A stretch of DNA of 64,000 nucleotides from an uncultured Rhodobiaceae bacterium (GCA_937907245.1 CALCUM010000003.1:372001-436000); one strand, 5' to 3'. Positions 9,257 to 18,289 are shown, counted from the stretch's first letter. Numbers and translations: made by a program. The notes: generated by a model not told the origin, from the sequence alone.

Positions 9257-10002
9257 TTCGCAACTTCCAATTTAGTTAATGTTTCCGTCAATTTCGAGAA
9301 ATCGTCAAAAGTGACATCAACATTCGCAAGGCTTGCCTTTGGGGGGCGTGACCCATTGGTTTTCAAAAAGCTAACGCACCCCAAAGCCTGCTTGCTACCA
9401 GCCATATCGCACTCCAAATCGTCTCCAATCATCCATATTTTGCTGGGCTCACAATTAACTTTGGCCACAGCGGCATGAAAGATTTCAGGCTTGGGTTTTT
9501 CGGCGCCAATTTGTTCACTCGTAATGACAAAATCAAAGGCCTCTTCAATACCGAGATAGATTAGTTTTTGAAACTGAATTTGCGCTGTCAAATTGGTAAT
9601 GAGAACGACAGGAATGCTACGCAAACGCGCTTCCTCGAAAAAATCGGTGACGCCTTCAAACAAATAGCTGTGTCGCAAAAAACGACGCCAATAGGTTTGC
9701 TCATAATCAAGCGCCTTTAGCACAGCCGCTCCCAAACCAATGGACTCGAGCAGCTCTTGGAAATACAGCAGTCGACTGCGCGCAGAAGGCGCATCGCCTA
9801 AGCGGGCTTTCACGCTTTTGCGAGCTGCATCAAACAAGATTTTAAATTGCTCGGGCTGAACATCAAAGTCGGTCTTCAACTTATCGCCGACGGCAGCTAA
9901 TCCAGCTGTATGACCTGGGTCATATGGGTAAAGCGTATTGTCTAGATCCACAAAAATCGCAGACGGCGCCTCGCTTAACACAACTTTAGATAGAATTTTC
10001 AT
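9253..10002 (-). CDS. HAD-superfamily hydrolase (probable sugar-phosphate phosphatase)
   Basis: Cytoplasmic HAD-IA phosphatase-like protein of 249 residues. The four motifs are visible: DLDNTLYP (nucleophile Asp, general-acid Asp replaced by Asn in the DxDxT pattern as in some pyrimidine-nucleotidase-like members), LITNLT, the lysine in GAEKPKPEIF, and IGDDLECDM. A helical cap lies between motifs one and two. AGGAAG sits just before the ATG, which overlaps the end of the kinase-fusion gene by 17 nt. It likely removes phosphate from an intermediate of the operon's pathway; that role is inferred only from position. Confidence 0.78.
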   Translation of the reverse strand: MKILSKVVLSEAPSAIFVDLDNTLYPYDPGHTAGLAAVGDKLKTDFDVQPEQFKILFDAARKSVKARLGDAPSARSRLLYFQELLESIGLGAAVLKALDYEQTYWRRFLRHSYLFEGVTDFFEEARLRSIPVVLITNLTAQIQFQKLIYLGIEEAFDFVITSEQIGAEKPKPEIFHAAVAKVNCEPSKIWMIGDDLECDMAGSKQALGCVSFLKTNGSRPPKASLANVDVTFDDFSKLTETLTKLEVAK

Positions 10003-12049
10003 AACTTCCTCGTGCCGCCATTTGGCTAGCGATAACCATTAAGGTAACCAATTGCATAACGCCCGTCATGCCCGATTTCCATTGCGGCGCTTCATCAAAA
10101 AACTCCATCAAATTAGGGCACACAAGATCGACGGCCATGGCAATATCGGTTGCGCGAATATCACCCGATATCGTCATTTCCACATTTCCATTGGCGCGGT
10201 CTCGTTTGGTGCTGACCTCGCACATCAAAAGGCCGGTCAGAATTCGGGCCAAAAGTTCTTCATTATTACCAGAAGCAAATTTCGCCTTCAGCCTAAGATT
10301 GACATCGTCGAGAGAGCCGCTCTCCGGCAAAGCCTGTTCAGGCTGCAAGGAGAACACAATATCGGCTTGATCTTCTTGGGGCGCGACAAAGTTCTCAAAA
10401 TCTGCACGCCGCGACTCCAAGGCCTCCAGAGTGCTTTCCAATGACTTTCCGCGCAACACAGTATCCCGGTGAATTTTGTACCCACGGCGCAAACCCTCAT
10501 CAATGGCGAGGTATATCTTCAGATCAAACAAAGCCGATTGCTTGGCCGAGAAAAAAGCATGCAGGCCTGATGCGATAACGAAATCGCGCGAAGCCAGTTT
10601 TTCGGGACGACTAAGTTTGCCCGTCGCATGATCGTAATGGCGTTTCAAGATAGTCTTACCCGCCCGCAGTTTTTCAATATCGCCGGTAAAGCCCTCGAGG
10701 TTATTGGCCGCCGGGTTAAGATGCGTCATCACCTGCCACATGGGTTTTTGACGGTCATAGCGATGGTAATCATCGCCCGACAAATTAGTAGCCGAATGGC
10801 TGCCAAAGACATCGATAATCGCTTCCGCCAGAGTGTCTTTACCAGCCCCAGAATCGCCCGCGATGGCCAGCATGAACGGTCGTTGGCTAACCCGGAAAAA
10901 CGCATTTTGAGAAATCGACTCGCGCCACATCCGAAGCCCAATAATTACCCCAAGGGTGACCAATAAAGTGACGAGCCCCGATTGCACGAAAGGCGCGGAG
11001 AGAAAGTTTAAATTTACTGCGGCAAACAGATCAACTTCGGACCCCGACCCCAAAACCGCTGGCTTGTGAACCAAGGCGTTTAGCGTAAACAAAATGGCAT
11101 AGAGATAGCCAAGGCGTATCGCCACCAATCCACTTTGTGTTTGATAAAGAACCAAGAACGGTAGGCTCCAGACAAACCAACCAGCACTTCCGGGGGTCAA
11201 TAAAGCCAGCGCCAAAAACGTGACGCCGAGGAAAGAAACAAACATATTGAAACTCAGCCTACGAGCGCGCCAAATCCAATATAAGAACAAAACAAAGCCG
11301 AGCGGCAATAATAGAATAGTCGCCCCGCCAAAGCTCACCGCATAATTGGCCAGAGTGCCCATCTCAGAATTGCCGCTAACAAAACCGAGAGCCACATCCG
11401 AAGCCAAAAAAGGAATGCTGAGGGCGCCAAAACCAGCGGTAAAAGCCAGCGCAATTTTTACACTATGTTTGCGGACGGGCGGCTTATTGATAAAATAAAG
11501 AGCCACAATCGGTAGCGCAACCATCATGCTGAGTTTGGCAGATACCGCAAAGGCCAGAAACAAACCGGCCCAGACCCAGCGCCGATTGTGAAGGCACAAA
11601 ATAGCGGCCATGAGGAACCCAACGGCGACAATATCATTATATCCATAAACATAGGTCGCCACGAGCGTTATCGGCGACAGCCAAAACAAGGTCAGGACAC
11701 GCCGAGCCTTCTCATCGACCAGGCGGGCAAGAACCAGTAAAAGGGCAAATTCCCAAATAAACAGGGTTGCAAAATATAGCGTTAAGCCTTCAATCGGCAA
11801 GATTGCCTGCAAAGCGAAACCTGGCAAAAACACTAGCCACATAGCAAAGCCATAAGGAAAGGCCGCCGCCTGGCCACCAAGGTTTGCCCAGACAAGCCAG
11901 GGGTCAAACAACGACTGGCCTACCGTCGCCTCAAAAAACGGGACATATAAATCGCTGGCCGCCACCGGCACAAAGGCCGCTAGCAAAAGGCCGCGCAAGG
12001 CGCACCCTATCCAAAAGCTAGGCCTGGAGAGAACAGCTGAGATTGTCAT
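9986..12049 (-). CDS. GT-C membrane glycosyltransferase fused to a phosphoribulokinase/uridine-kinase-like domain
   Basis: A 687-residue two-part protein. Residues about 1-380 contain some 10-12 hydrophobic segments, with SDLYVPF and FDPWLVW near the first large loop and YGYNDIVAVG later, resembling GT87/PIG-M-like GT-C mannosyltransferases that use polyprenyl-phosphate sugars. Residues about 392-600 are a P-loop kinase: GDSGAGKDT at 398-406, DDYHRYDR at 426-433, HLNPAANN, IASGLHAF and the PQEDQADIV stretch are typical of phosphoribulokinase/uridine kinase. About 85 more residues follow. The start MTISAV is chosen because its ATG overlaps the upstream stop by 4 nt. The fusion suggests that a kinase step is tied to the membrane transfer step; substrates are unknown. 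Confidence 0.82.
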   Translation of the reverse strand: MTISAVLSRPSFWIGCALRGLLLAAFVPVAASDLYVPFFEATVGQSLFDPWLVWANLGGQAAAFPYGFAMWLVFLPGFALQAILPIEGLTLYFATLFIWEFALLLVLARLVDEKARRVLTLFWLSPITLVATYVYGYNDIVAVGFLMAAILCLHNRRWVWAGLFLAFAVSAKLSMMVALPIVALYFINKPPVRKHSVKIALAFTAGFGALSIPFLASDVALGFVSGNSEMGTLANYAVSFGGATILLLPLGFVLFLYWIWRARRLSFNMFVSFLGVTFLALALLTPGSAGWFVWSLPFLVLYQTQSGLVAIRLGYLYAILFTLNALVHKPAVLGSGSEVDLFAAVNLNFLSAPFVQSGLVTLLVTLGVIIGLRMWRESISQNAFFRVSQRPFMLAIAGDSGAGKDTLAEAIIDVFGSHSATNLSGDDYHRYDRQKPMWQVMTHLNPAANNLEGFTGDIEKLRAGKTILKRHYDHATGKLSRPEKLASRDFVIASGLHAFFSAKQSALFDLKIYLAIDEGLRRGYKIHRDTVLRGKSLESTLEALESRRADFENFVAPQEDQADIVFSLQPEQALPESGSLDDVNLRLKAKFASGNNEELLARILTGLLMCEVSTKRDRANGNVEMTISGDIRATDIAMAVDLVCPNLMEFFDEAPQWKSGMTGVMQLVTLMVIASQMAARGSYENSI

Positions 12050-12645
12050 TGGATAATCCCCTCCCATAAATCTGCGCGCTTGGTGCAAATAGCGTCGGGT
12101 TGAACGTTCAAACTCAAAATTTGCGCGCCCATATCAGCGATGGCAACATCCGCATCGCGCCCTTGCAGCTCCGGGGAAACCAAACACAAGTTAAACCCTG
12201 CCGCTTTCAACCGATCGTAATCATCGTCTTTGAACGGCAGTTTGGTAAAACAATCGACCCAAACCCAATCGACTTTGCCAGCTAAAGCCAAGACTGTATC
12301 AAGGCTCTCAAATTCAGAGTATCGCACGGCGGAGCGGCCACGCGCGGCTTTCGCGTAGCGCACTAAAAACGGAAAAGACTGGTCTAGAAAAAAGTAATCT
12401 TCGCAGCCTATATCCGCCATGCGCTGAATGAGAAAAGGCTCTAAGCCCTCTTCTTTTACATTTAAAATCAGGGTCTTATGATGAAATTCCTTGAGCCATT
12501 CATCGAATAATTCCCCACGCTCAAACGGGTCATGATGCAAAACAAGGTCGGATCCATAGCTGCGGATATCAATCTCAACACCAAAGTGATCTGGCGTCGC
12601 TTTCAGCTGCTCAAGGGTATTGATGCGATGAGAAATAAACTGCAT
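12046..12645 (-). CDS. Short GDPD-like phosphodiesterase-family protein
   Basis: Cytoplasmic protein of 199 residues resembling a compact glycerophosphodiester phosphodiesterase TIM barrel (the family is usually about 240-300 residues). The catalytic-type residues are conserved: SHR at the N-terminus (the His-Arg of AHRG), GVEIDIR (Glu and Asp metal ligands) and LVLHHDPF (His-Asp). Later strand motifs LILNVKEEG and WVWVDCF also fit. There is no signal peptide. Its ATG overlaps the GT2 stop (TAATG) and its stop overlaps the next ATG. It may cleave or bind a phosphodiester such as a nucleotide-linked or glycerophospho intermediate, but its true substrate cannot be read from the sequence. Confidence 0.65.
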   Translation of the reverse strand: MQFISHRINTLEQLKATPDHFGVEIDIRSYGSDLVLHHDPFERGELFDEWLKEFHHKTLILNVKEEGLEPFLIQRMADIGCEDYFFLDQSFPFLVRYAKAARGRSAVRYSEFESLDTVLALAGKVDWVWVDCFTKLPFKDDDYDRLKAAGFNLCLVSPELQGRDADVAIADMGAQILSLNVQPDAICTKRADLWEGIIQ

Positions 12646-13367
12646 TACAGGTACCTTTTTTTCAATTCTAGACTGAAATCAATGGTGCGACGGATAAATT
12701 TATACTTGCTGCGCCAATCAACATTCCAATGCGAGGTGCCGAATTGGCGCTCGCCGAAATATACAGGAAAGCGGTGAATTTTTAACCCTGCTTTCTTGGC
12801 CATATAATAGGCATATAAGTCCAACGAGAAATCATGCGGCGGATCTTCCCATGTTTCGAAAAAAGCCCGCGAGAAAACCGTTGGCTGGGCATTAATATCC
12901 CAAAACACGCGCCGTAATAGCAGCATTTCGAAAAAGCTCATACCAATGGTAAACATGACATCCACCAGCGGACGACCAAAGCGGCGCCCTTTCACAAAGG
13001 CCGCCAATGGCTCGCCCTCGGCTGGTATGGTTTTAGAATGGGTTTTAAAATAGTCTAGAGCCGCGTTCATATCAGCCGGGTCGGTTTGTAGATCCGCATG
13101 CGTCCAGCCCAAAATCTCACCCTTTGCTGCGTTTAAGCCGGCCAGAATACCAAAGCCATAGCCCTGGTTTTCCGCCACCCGAATGGCGCGTATCTGCGGG
13201 TCTGTTTTTAACAAAGCGGCCAGAACCTCCGGCGTCGTATCGGTCGATCCATTGTCAACCAGCACCACTTCTACAGTCTCGGGCAGCGCTGCCGCACGAC
13301 ACGCCGCCACCAGCGTCTCCAGACCAGCGGCCTCATTGTAACAGGGGATAATCAGTGAAGCGTGCAT
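12645..13367 (-). CDS. GT2 polyprenyl-phosphate glycosyltransferase (Dpm1/GtrB-like)
   Basis: Inverting GT-A enzyme of 240 residues, expected to move a sugar from a nucleotide donor to a polyprenyl phosphate. Seen: SLIIPCYNEAAGL at the start, VDNGSTD, the DxD equivalent HADLQTDP, and the Dpm1-type C-terminal block FWDINAQPTVFSR followed by DFSLDLYAYYMA. There are no C-terminal membrane helices, so it is of the soluble Dpm1 type. The start MHASLI is one base after the gtrA stop; an earlier in-frame ATG would overlap gtrA. Adjacent to a GtrA-type flippase and a GT-C enzyme, it fits a three-part load, flip and transfer cassette. Confidence 0.85.
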   Translation of the reverse strand: MHASLIIPCYNEAAGLETLVAACRAAALPETVEVVLVDNGSTDTTPEVLAALLKTDPQIRAIRVAENQGYGFGILAGLNAAKGEILGWTHADLQTDPADMNAALDYFKTHSKTIPAEGEPLAAFVKGRRFGRPLVDVMFTIGMSFFEMLLLRRVFWDINAQPTVFSRAFFETWEDPPHDFSLDLYAYYMAKKAGLKIHRFPVYFGERQFGTSHWNVDWRSKYKFIRRTIDFSLELKKRYL

Positions 13368-13368
13368 A

Positions 13369-13776
13369 TCAATGCGCCTTAAATACAAAAAATTTCATAC
13401 CGAGATAATTGAACACGGCCGAAAAACCAGTCGCGATAACAAACGCCATTGTGAACCCATAGGCCAAATCTGCCAATAGACCGAGCGATACGTTATTCAG
13501 CGCAATATTGCCAAATAACGAAAGCGCATAGACAAGGCAAAATCGCCACAGGGAATAACGATTGTCGGCCTCATGCTCGAAAGTGAATTTTTGATTGGCC
13601 CAATAGGCAAACACTGCGCCACTTAAAAACCCTAAGGCTTTGGCCGCATCCACGGCCCCTTGCGCGAAAGATTGCAGGCCATAGTAAACGCCATAGTCAA
13701 TCAAAACAGCCGAAATCCCCACGCCTAGAAACGTCAATCGCTCTCGGTTGAGCAGGGTTTTAAGGGCCGTGAGCAT
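13369..13776 (-). CDS. GtrA-family membrane protein (putative polyprenyl-phosphate-sugar flippase)
   Basis: Small inner-membrane protein of 135 residues with four hydrophobic segments, the normal size and topology of GtrA/PF04138. The family features are GVGISAVLIDYGVYYGL in helix one, FAYWANQKFTFEH after helix two (the conserved N-[RK]-x-[FW]-[TS]-F element), and NYLGMKFFVF near the end. GtrA members are thought to translocate undecaprenyl-phosphate-linked sugars to the periplasm. The ATG directly follows the stop of the double nucleotidyltransferase (TAGATG), indicating coupled translation. Confidence 0.85.
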   Translation of the reverse strand: MLTALKTLLNRERLTFLGVGISAVLIDYGVYYGLQSFAQGAVDAAKALGFLSGAVFAYWANQKFTFEHEADNRYSLWRFCLVYALSLFGNIALNNVSLGLLADLAYGFTMAFVIATGFSAVFNYLGMKFFVFKAH

Positions 13777-15390
13777 CTACTTAGCAGGCTCGAAATCGAG
13801 GAAAGGATGGGACGCCCATTTCGAAAAGCAACTTTGCCAATATTCGAAAGTCTTTAAATCATTGGGCGTGCCCCAAGAAATGTAATGCTGATTTTCAAAC
13901 AGCTCGCATACCAGCCCCAATGTCAGGGCATCATTGACGCAACTATCGAGATAATATTCACCGTTCACCCGCCCCTCGCGGGCCAGCAGGCTCTCGACGC
14001 AGCGGCGAAATAAAGCGCCCGAACGGAAAGTAATCGTACCGGTAATAATCGGGTCGTGTTGCGGGTTATCCAAAGGCTGCTTGACCGAGACATTAACAAT
14101 CTGTTCGTCGCGCACATCTATCCAGCCAAACATTTTAGGATGGCGTACCGCATTGGTCACGCCGCGCGCACCCCATACCAACAGCTCACCGCCTTGCGCT
14201 TGCCATTGCGCAAATTTTTCCAAATCATAAATCGCGCCATTATCGCAGGCTCCAAAGGTTACCGTGCCGTCAAAGTCTGGCCGCTCGCGCTCCAGCGCTT
14301 CCAAACCCGCCAAACAGGTCAGCGCTTGCCCATCGGTCAGCGCAGGCAGAATTTCGAGAATGGCTTGCGGAAACCGGGTTTTCAAAGTCTGCAAAATATC
14401 GTCAAGGCCCGGCATATCCCCGCGCAAGACAAATACATGATGCGCGGCTGGCGGCAGGTCATAAACCGCCGAGAGAACCATCGGCTGATGCTTGACCTCA
14501 ATCAGAGGCTTGATGGTGGTATAGCCCGCATCGGCAAAGCGTTGACCCAGCCCCGCCATTGGAATGATAACAGCATGATTATCCTCCGCTTCGGGGGCTT
14601 CGGGGGCTTCGTGCGTCGGGGTAGGTTTGGTGAAATGATGAAACACATCCGACCACCCGTTATATTCCGCCACATCTTCTGGCGTACCCCATTGCATGAA
14701 GTGTTCCAGCTCATAAACACGAATGTCGGCTCCTGCTTCCAACATCGGCTTATAGGCGAGGCTGACATAAAACTCGCCATTGATGGACAAGTCTTGTGCC
14801 ACACAATCTGCCAAGGCCCGTTTCATCACCGCGCCAGATTTAAAATAATAAGTGCCGCTAGAGGCGAACTCTTGCATGCGATTATCGGTAAATGGTTCTT
14901 TCTCTTTGATATCGAGCATCCGCATGTTTTCTTCGCGCATATAAGCATAATTGGTCGAGCCTAATGTATGCGGATGAAACCCACGATAGGCTGGCACGGC
15001 GCCATCACAATCGGTTTCTTGAACTCTTTTTTTGAAGGCCGAATAATCCCAATAGCAGGTAAAATCGCAATAATTTACGATTGTGGGCTCGCTATCTGAC
15101 ACTAAGTCAGCCACCTGCTGGACCGCATGAATAGGGCCTAATTTATGCGGCGCGATACCAACAATGCGAGCGGTTGGGCATAAATTTTCCAAAATATCTC
15201 GCATATGAAAATCAGGCTCATCCAAATGGTCTTGATTGCAGATGAATATGAAATCAGTCTCGCCGGGAAACATATCTACGACATGGGCGATAATCGGCTT
15301 GCCTTCGATGTCGATAAGCGGCTTGGGCACTTGATACCCAACGCGACGAAACCGCTCTCCAAACCCAGACATTGGAATAATGACTTGCAT
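13777..15390 (-). CDS. Tandem double nucleotidyltransferase
   Basis: 537-residue protein made of two sugar-phosphate nucleotidyltransferase-like domains in series. Domain 1 (about 1-245) has IIPMSGFGERF, PKPLIDIEGKP, VNYCDF (metal Asp109), GSTNYAYM, NGEFYVS and QWGTPEDVAEY. Domain 2 (about 272-515) repeats the pattern with IIPMAGLGQRF, KPLIEV, GACDNG, GEYYLDS and SWGTPNDLKTF. A proline/glutamate-rich linker at about 254-270 joins them. Both domains keep the G-x-G-x-R loop, so both may be active. The MQVIIPM start gives the proper family N-terminus. It is the first gene of the seven-gene operon and probably makes its activated precursor(s); the nucleotide is unknown. Confidence 0.8.
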   Translation of the reverse strand: MQVIIPMSGFGERFRRVGYQVPKPLIDIEGKPIIAHVVDMFPGETDFIFICNQDHLDEPDFHMRDILENLCPTARIVGIAPHKLGPIHAVQQVADLVSDSEPTIVNYCDFTCYWDYSAFKKRVQETDCDGAVPAYRGFHPHTLGSTNYAYMREENMRMLDIKEKEPFTDNRMQEFASSGTYYFKSGAVMKRALADCVAQDLSINGEFYVSLAYKPMLEAGADIRVYELEHFMQWGTPEDVAEYNGWSDVFHHFTKPTPTHEAPEAPEAEDNHAVIIPMAGLGQRFADAGYTTIKPLIEVKHQPMVLSAVYDLPPAAHHVFVLRGDMPGLDDILQTLKTRFPQAILEILPALTDGQALTCLAGLEALERERPDFDGTVTFGACDNGAIYDLEKFAQWQAQGGELLVWGARGVTNAVRHPKMFGWIDVRDEQIVNVSVKQPLDNPQHDPIITGTITFRSGALFRRCVESLLAREGRVNGEYYLDSCVNDALTLGLVCELFENQHYISWGTPNDLKTFEYWQSCFSKWASHPFLDFEPAK

Positions 15391-15541
15391 AAAACACCCT
15401 TTTTCGCAAAGCGACACGTAGTTCTTGATACGTCAATTTGAGGTTTTTTGCTAGCCCAGGCCTTGCCAAAGCCGGCCACGAGTCGGCCAGGCATGCCGGT
15501 GGTGTTATCAGCCGTCAGGCAGGCAGGATCTCATTTCAGCC

Positions 15542-16429
15542 TTACCCTTCAGCGAGTATTTCCGTGAGGTAGAGCGCGTAGTCCGTCTTGCCTAGACTGG
15601 CAATGAGGCCTTGCAGCTTGTCCGGCGACAGCCAACCTTTATGGAAGGCAATTTCTTCCAAACAGGCTATTTTGAGACCTTGGCGTTCTTCCACATTTTG
15701 AATAAATTGCGCCGCCGCCAATAAAGAGGAATGCGTGCCCGTGTCTAACCAAGCAAAGCCGCGACCAAAGACTTCCGTTTGGAGGCTTTTGGCCTCCAAA
15801 TAAAGACGGTTCAGGTCGGTAATTTCCAACTCGCCGCGTGGCGATGGTTTTATCTGCTTGGCATAAGCAGGCGCTTTCTCATCATAGAAATACAAACCCG
15901 TGACGGCATAAGAGCTTTTCGGATCGCTTGGTTTTTCTTCCAAAGAAACCGCCTGCCCATTGGTATCAAATTCTACCACGCCATAGTCTTGCGGATTGCG
16001 CACCCGATAAGCAAAAACCGAGGCTCCAGAGGTAGCCTTATCGGCTTCTTGCAAGATAGAAATCAACTCATTGCCGTAAAATATATTATCGCCTAAAATC
16101 AATACAGACGGGGCACCATCCAGAAAATCTTCGGCCAAAATAAGAGCCTGCGCCAAACCGTCTGGCGACGGCTGCACACAATAAGAAAACTGCACGCCAA
16201 AATTAGATCCATCGCCAAGCATTTCTTCAAACCGCGGCAAGTCGGTTGGTGTGCTGATGATGAGAATATCGCGAATGCCTGCCAACATAAGCGTCGAAAT
16301 AGGGTAATAAATCATCGGCTTGTCATAGACAGGCAGTAATTGTTTGGAGACAACCCGCGTCGCGGGATACAGGCGCGTGCCCGAACCGCCCGCCAGAACA
16401 ATACCTTTTCTTTTTTTCCTATCAGTCAT
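15542..16429 (-). CDS. rmlA: Glucose-1-phosphate thymidylyltransferase
   Basis: Forms dTDP-glucose from dTTP and glucose-1-phosphate, the entry step to dTDP-deoxysugars. The 295-residue protein has the signature [39 protein letters not shown] with the metal Asp, [20 protein letters not shown] and AWLDTGTH. The start MTDRKK overlaps the rmlB stop by 8 nt with GAGGGG upstream. Paired with rmlB only: no rmlC or rmlD is present, while an FdtA-like isomerase and an aminotransferase lie close by, so the product is routed to an amino sugar rather than rhamnose (at least within this window). Confidence 0.94.
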   Translation of the reverse strand: MTDRKKRKGIVLAGGSGTRLYPATRVVSKQLLPVYDKPMIYYPISTLMLAGIRDILIISTPTDLPRFEEMLGDGSNFGVQFSYCVQPSPDGLAQALILAEDFLDGAPSVLILGDNIFYGNELISILQEADKATSGASVFAYRVRNPQDYGVVEFDTNGQAVSLEEKPSDPKSSYAVTGLYFYDEKAPAYAKQIKPSPRGELEITDLNRLYLEAKSLQTEVFGRGFAWLDTGTHSSLLAAAQFIQNVEERQGLKIACLEEIAFHKGWLSPDKLQGLIASLGKTDYALYLTEILAEG

Positions 16430-17465
16430 ATTGCCCCTCAATCCACTCCCGATAGGTGCCAGAGGTTACCCCTTCCACCCAAGCTGAATTATTTAAATAC
16501 CATTCGACTGTTTTTCGCATACCTGTTTCAAAGGTCTCGCGCGGCGACCAGCCCAGTTGATTTTTCATTTTGCTTGCATCAATGGCATACCGCCGGTCAT
16601 GCCCTGGCCGGTCCGTCACATAAGTGATGAGGTCAGCATAATTTCCCGTCGCGCGCGGACGCAATTCATCCAGCAGCGCGCATATATGATGCACGACATC
16701 AATATTGGCCAACTCATTATTACCGCCAATATTATAAACCTCGCCCAATTCACCTTTCTCCAAAACCGTAGCAATGGCGTCACAGTGATCGGTCACATAA
16801 AGCCAATCGCGCACTTGTTGACCATCGCCATAAATCGGCAGGGGTTTATCGTTCAAAGCATTGTGAAGGATAAGGGGAATAAGCTTTTCGGGAAATTGAT
16901 AAGGACCATAATTATTCGAACAATTGGTCGTTAAAACGGGCAATCCATAGGTATGAAAATAGGCCCGCACCAAGTGGTCGCTCGCCGCTTTACTGGCAGA
17001 ATAAGGACTGTTGGGCGCATAAGGGGTGGTTTCCCTAAAAGCAGGGTCGCTTGGCGACAGGCTGCCATAAACTTCGTCTGTCGATACATGCAAAAAGCGG
17101 AAGTTCTGTTTTTCAGCGCCTTCCAACTTTCCCCAATAATGGCGCGCCGCTTCGAGCAAAGTGAAGGTTCCCAAGACATTGGTTTCCATAAAATCGCGCG
17201 GGGTCTTAATGGAGCGGTCGACGTGGCTTTCTGCTGCAAAATGAACAATGGCAGAGGGTTTATGCTGTTCAAATAGCTGGTTCACCAAGCTCTCGTCATT
17301 AATTGAGCCATGCACAAAATGATGAAGGGATTGATTTTTAAGGGTCTCTAGATTTGTTGGATTGCCCGCATAAGTTAAGGCATCTAAATTGACAATACCG
17401 CGCTCGGCTTGTCCTAAGACGAAATTACTCCCGATAAACCCAGCGCCGCCGGTAACTAAAAGCAT
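16422..17465 (-). CDS. rmlB: dTDP-glucose 4,6-dehydratase
   Basis: Extended SDR enzyme of 347 residues converting dTDP-glucose to dTDP-4-keto-6-deoxyglucose. Seen: GGAGFIGSN at the N-terminus, [11 protein letters not shown] (catalytic Thr-Asp-Glu), [15 protein letters not shown] (Tyr-x3-Lys), [27 protein letters not shown] and a [11 protein letters not shown] block, all diagnostic of RmlB. Co-transcribed with rmlA. Its product is the substrate expected for the FdtA/QdtA-like isomerase about 1 kb away on the other strand. Confidence 0.95.
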   Translation of the reverse strand: MLLVTGGAGFIGSNFVLGQAERGIVNLDALTYAGNPTNLETLKNQSLHHFVHGSINDESLVNQLFEQHKPSAIVHFAAESHVDRSIKTPRDFMETNVLGTFTLLEAARHYWGKLEGAEKQNFRFLHVSTDEVYGSLSPSDPAFRETTPYAPNSPYSASKAASDHLVRAYFHTYGLPVLTTNCSNNYGPYQFPEKLIPLILHNALNDKPLPIYGDGQQVRDWLYVTDHCDAIATVLEKGELGEVYNIGGNNELANIDVVHHICALLDELRPRATGNYADLITYVTDRPGHDRRYAIDASKMKNQLGWSPRETFETGMRKTVEWYLNNSAWVEGVTSGTYREWIEGQYD

Positions 17466-17518
17466 CTATTCGTTCCCAAAATCCATGGGCTTGGCTTACT
17501 ACTTTAAGCCGCGCCACG

Positions 17519-18289
17519 CTATCGCAAAATATTGCGAAACTGTTTTACCTTTGAAGCCATTTTTAACAAAATACTGACGGGCGCAAAATGTCCCATCCGT
17601 AAAGAAATCAAAAAATCTTCCTTCGATTTTTTCAATAGGTTTCGCAAGCCAGCATTGCTAACGCCACCGGTGCGCATATGAACCAACACTTCGGGCAAAT
17701 AATCTATTTTATGCCCAAAAGTTTTAAACAAGCGGAGGATAAAATCATAATCGGCCGAGATTTGATAGCGAGTGTCAAAACCACCTATTTTTTCATAGAC
17801 CTCGCGGCGTAAAAATATTGTTGGATGGGGCGGCATCCAGCCTAAATGGAGCTTATACCGCTGAAATAGGCCCGCTTTCCAATGGCGCACAACCTTGTCG
17901 GTGTCGTCTTGGGCAACATATTTTAGATCGCCATAAACTCCCATTAAACTGGGGTCTGCCTGAAACAACTTCGAAACTTTATCCAAAACCATAGGGTTTG
18001 GATAAAAATCATCCGCATGCAAGAGGCCAATAATATCACCAGAGCCATTTGCAACCCCCTTATTCAGGGCGTCATAAATACCGTCATCGGGCTCACTTAT
18101 AAAACTCGCATGGTCGTATTTGGCCACGATGTCTGACGTTCCATCCTCGGATTGCCCATCTTGAACCAAATGCTGAACTTGCACGCCGCGTTGTGCAGCA
18201 ACAGAATCCAAAGTCCCCGATATGGTCTCGGCGGATCGATAACTTACCGTCACAATAGAGATGTTTTTCTTCGGCATCCTACCACACAT
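17519..18289 (-). CDS. GT2-family glycosyltransferase
   Basis: GT-A inverting transferase of about 256 residues. Seen: ISIVTVSYRSAETI, VQDGQSEDGT, SEPDDGIYDALNKG and the DxD-type LHADDFY, followed by the acceptor-side block PTIFLRREVYEKIGGFD. This subgroup is common in O-antigen clusters. The annotated start is MCGRMPKK; the internal ATG four codons later (18277) is equally possible because neither has a clear ribosome-binding site. It lies upstream of rmlB on the same strand and divergent from the FdtA-like gene. Confidence 0.82.
   Translation of the reverse strand: MCGRMPKKNISIVTVSYRSAETISGTLDSVAAQRGVQVQHLVQDGQSEDGTSDIVAKYDHASFISEPDDGIYDALNKGVANGSGDIIGLLHADDFYPNPMVLDKVSKLFQADPSLMGVYGDLKYVAQDDTDKVVRHWKAGLFQRYKLHLGWMPPHPTIFLRREVYEKIGGFDTRYQISADYDFILRLFKTFGHKIDYLPEVLVHMRTGGVSNAGLRNLLKKSKEDFLISLRMGHFAPVSILLKMASKVKQFRNILR

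Noticed and set aside
14056-14964. 302-codon plus-strand open frame
   Set aside because: Long, but antisense to the double nucleotidyltransferase, rich in Arg/His/Phe as expected from a shadow frame, with no recognisable domain.
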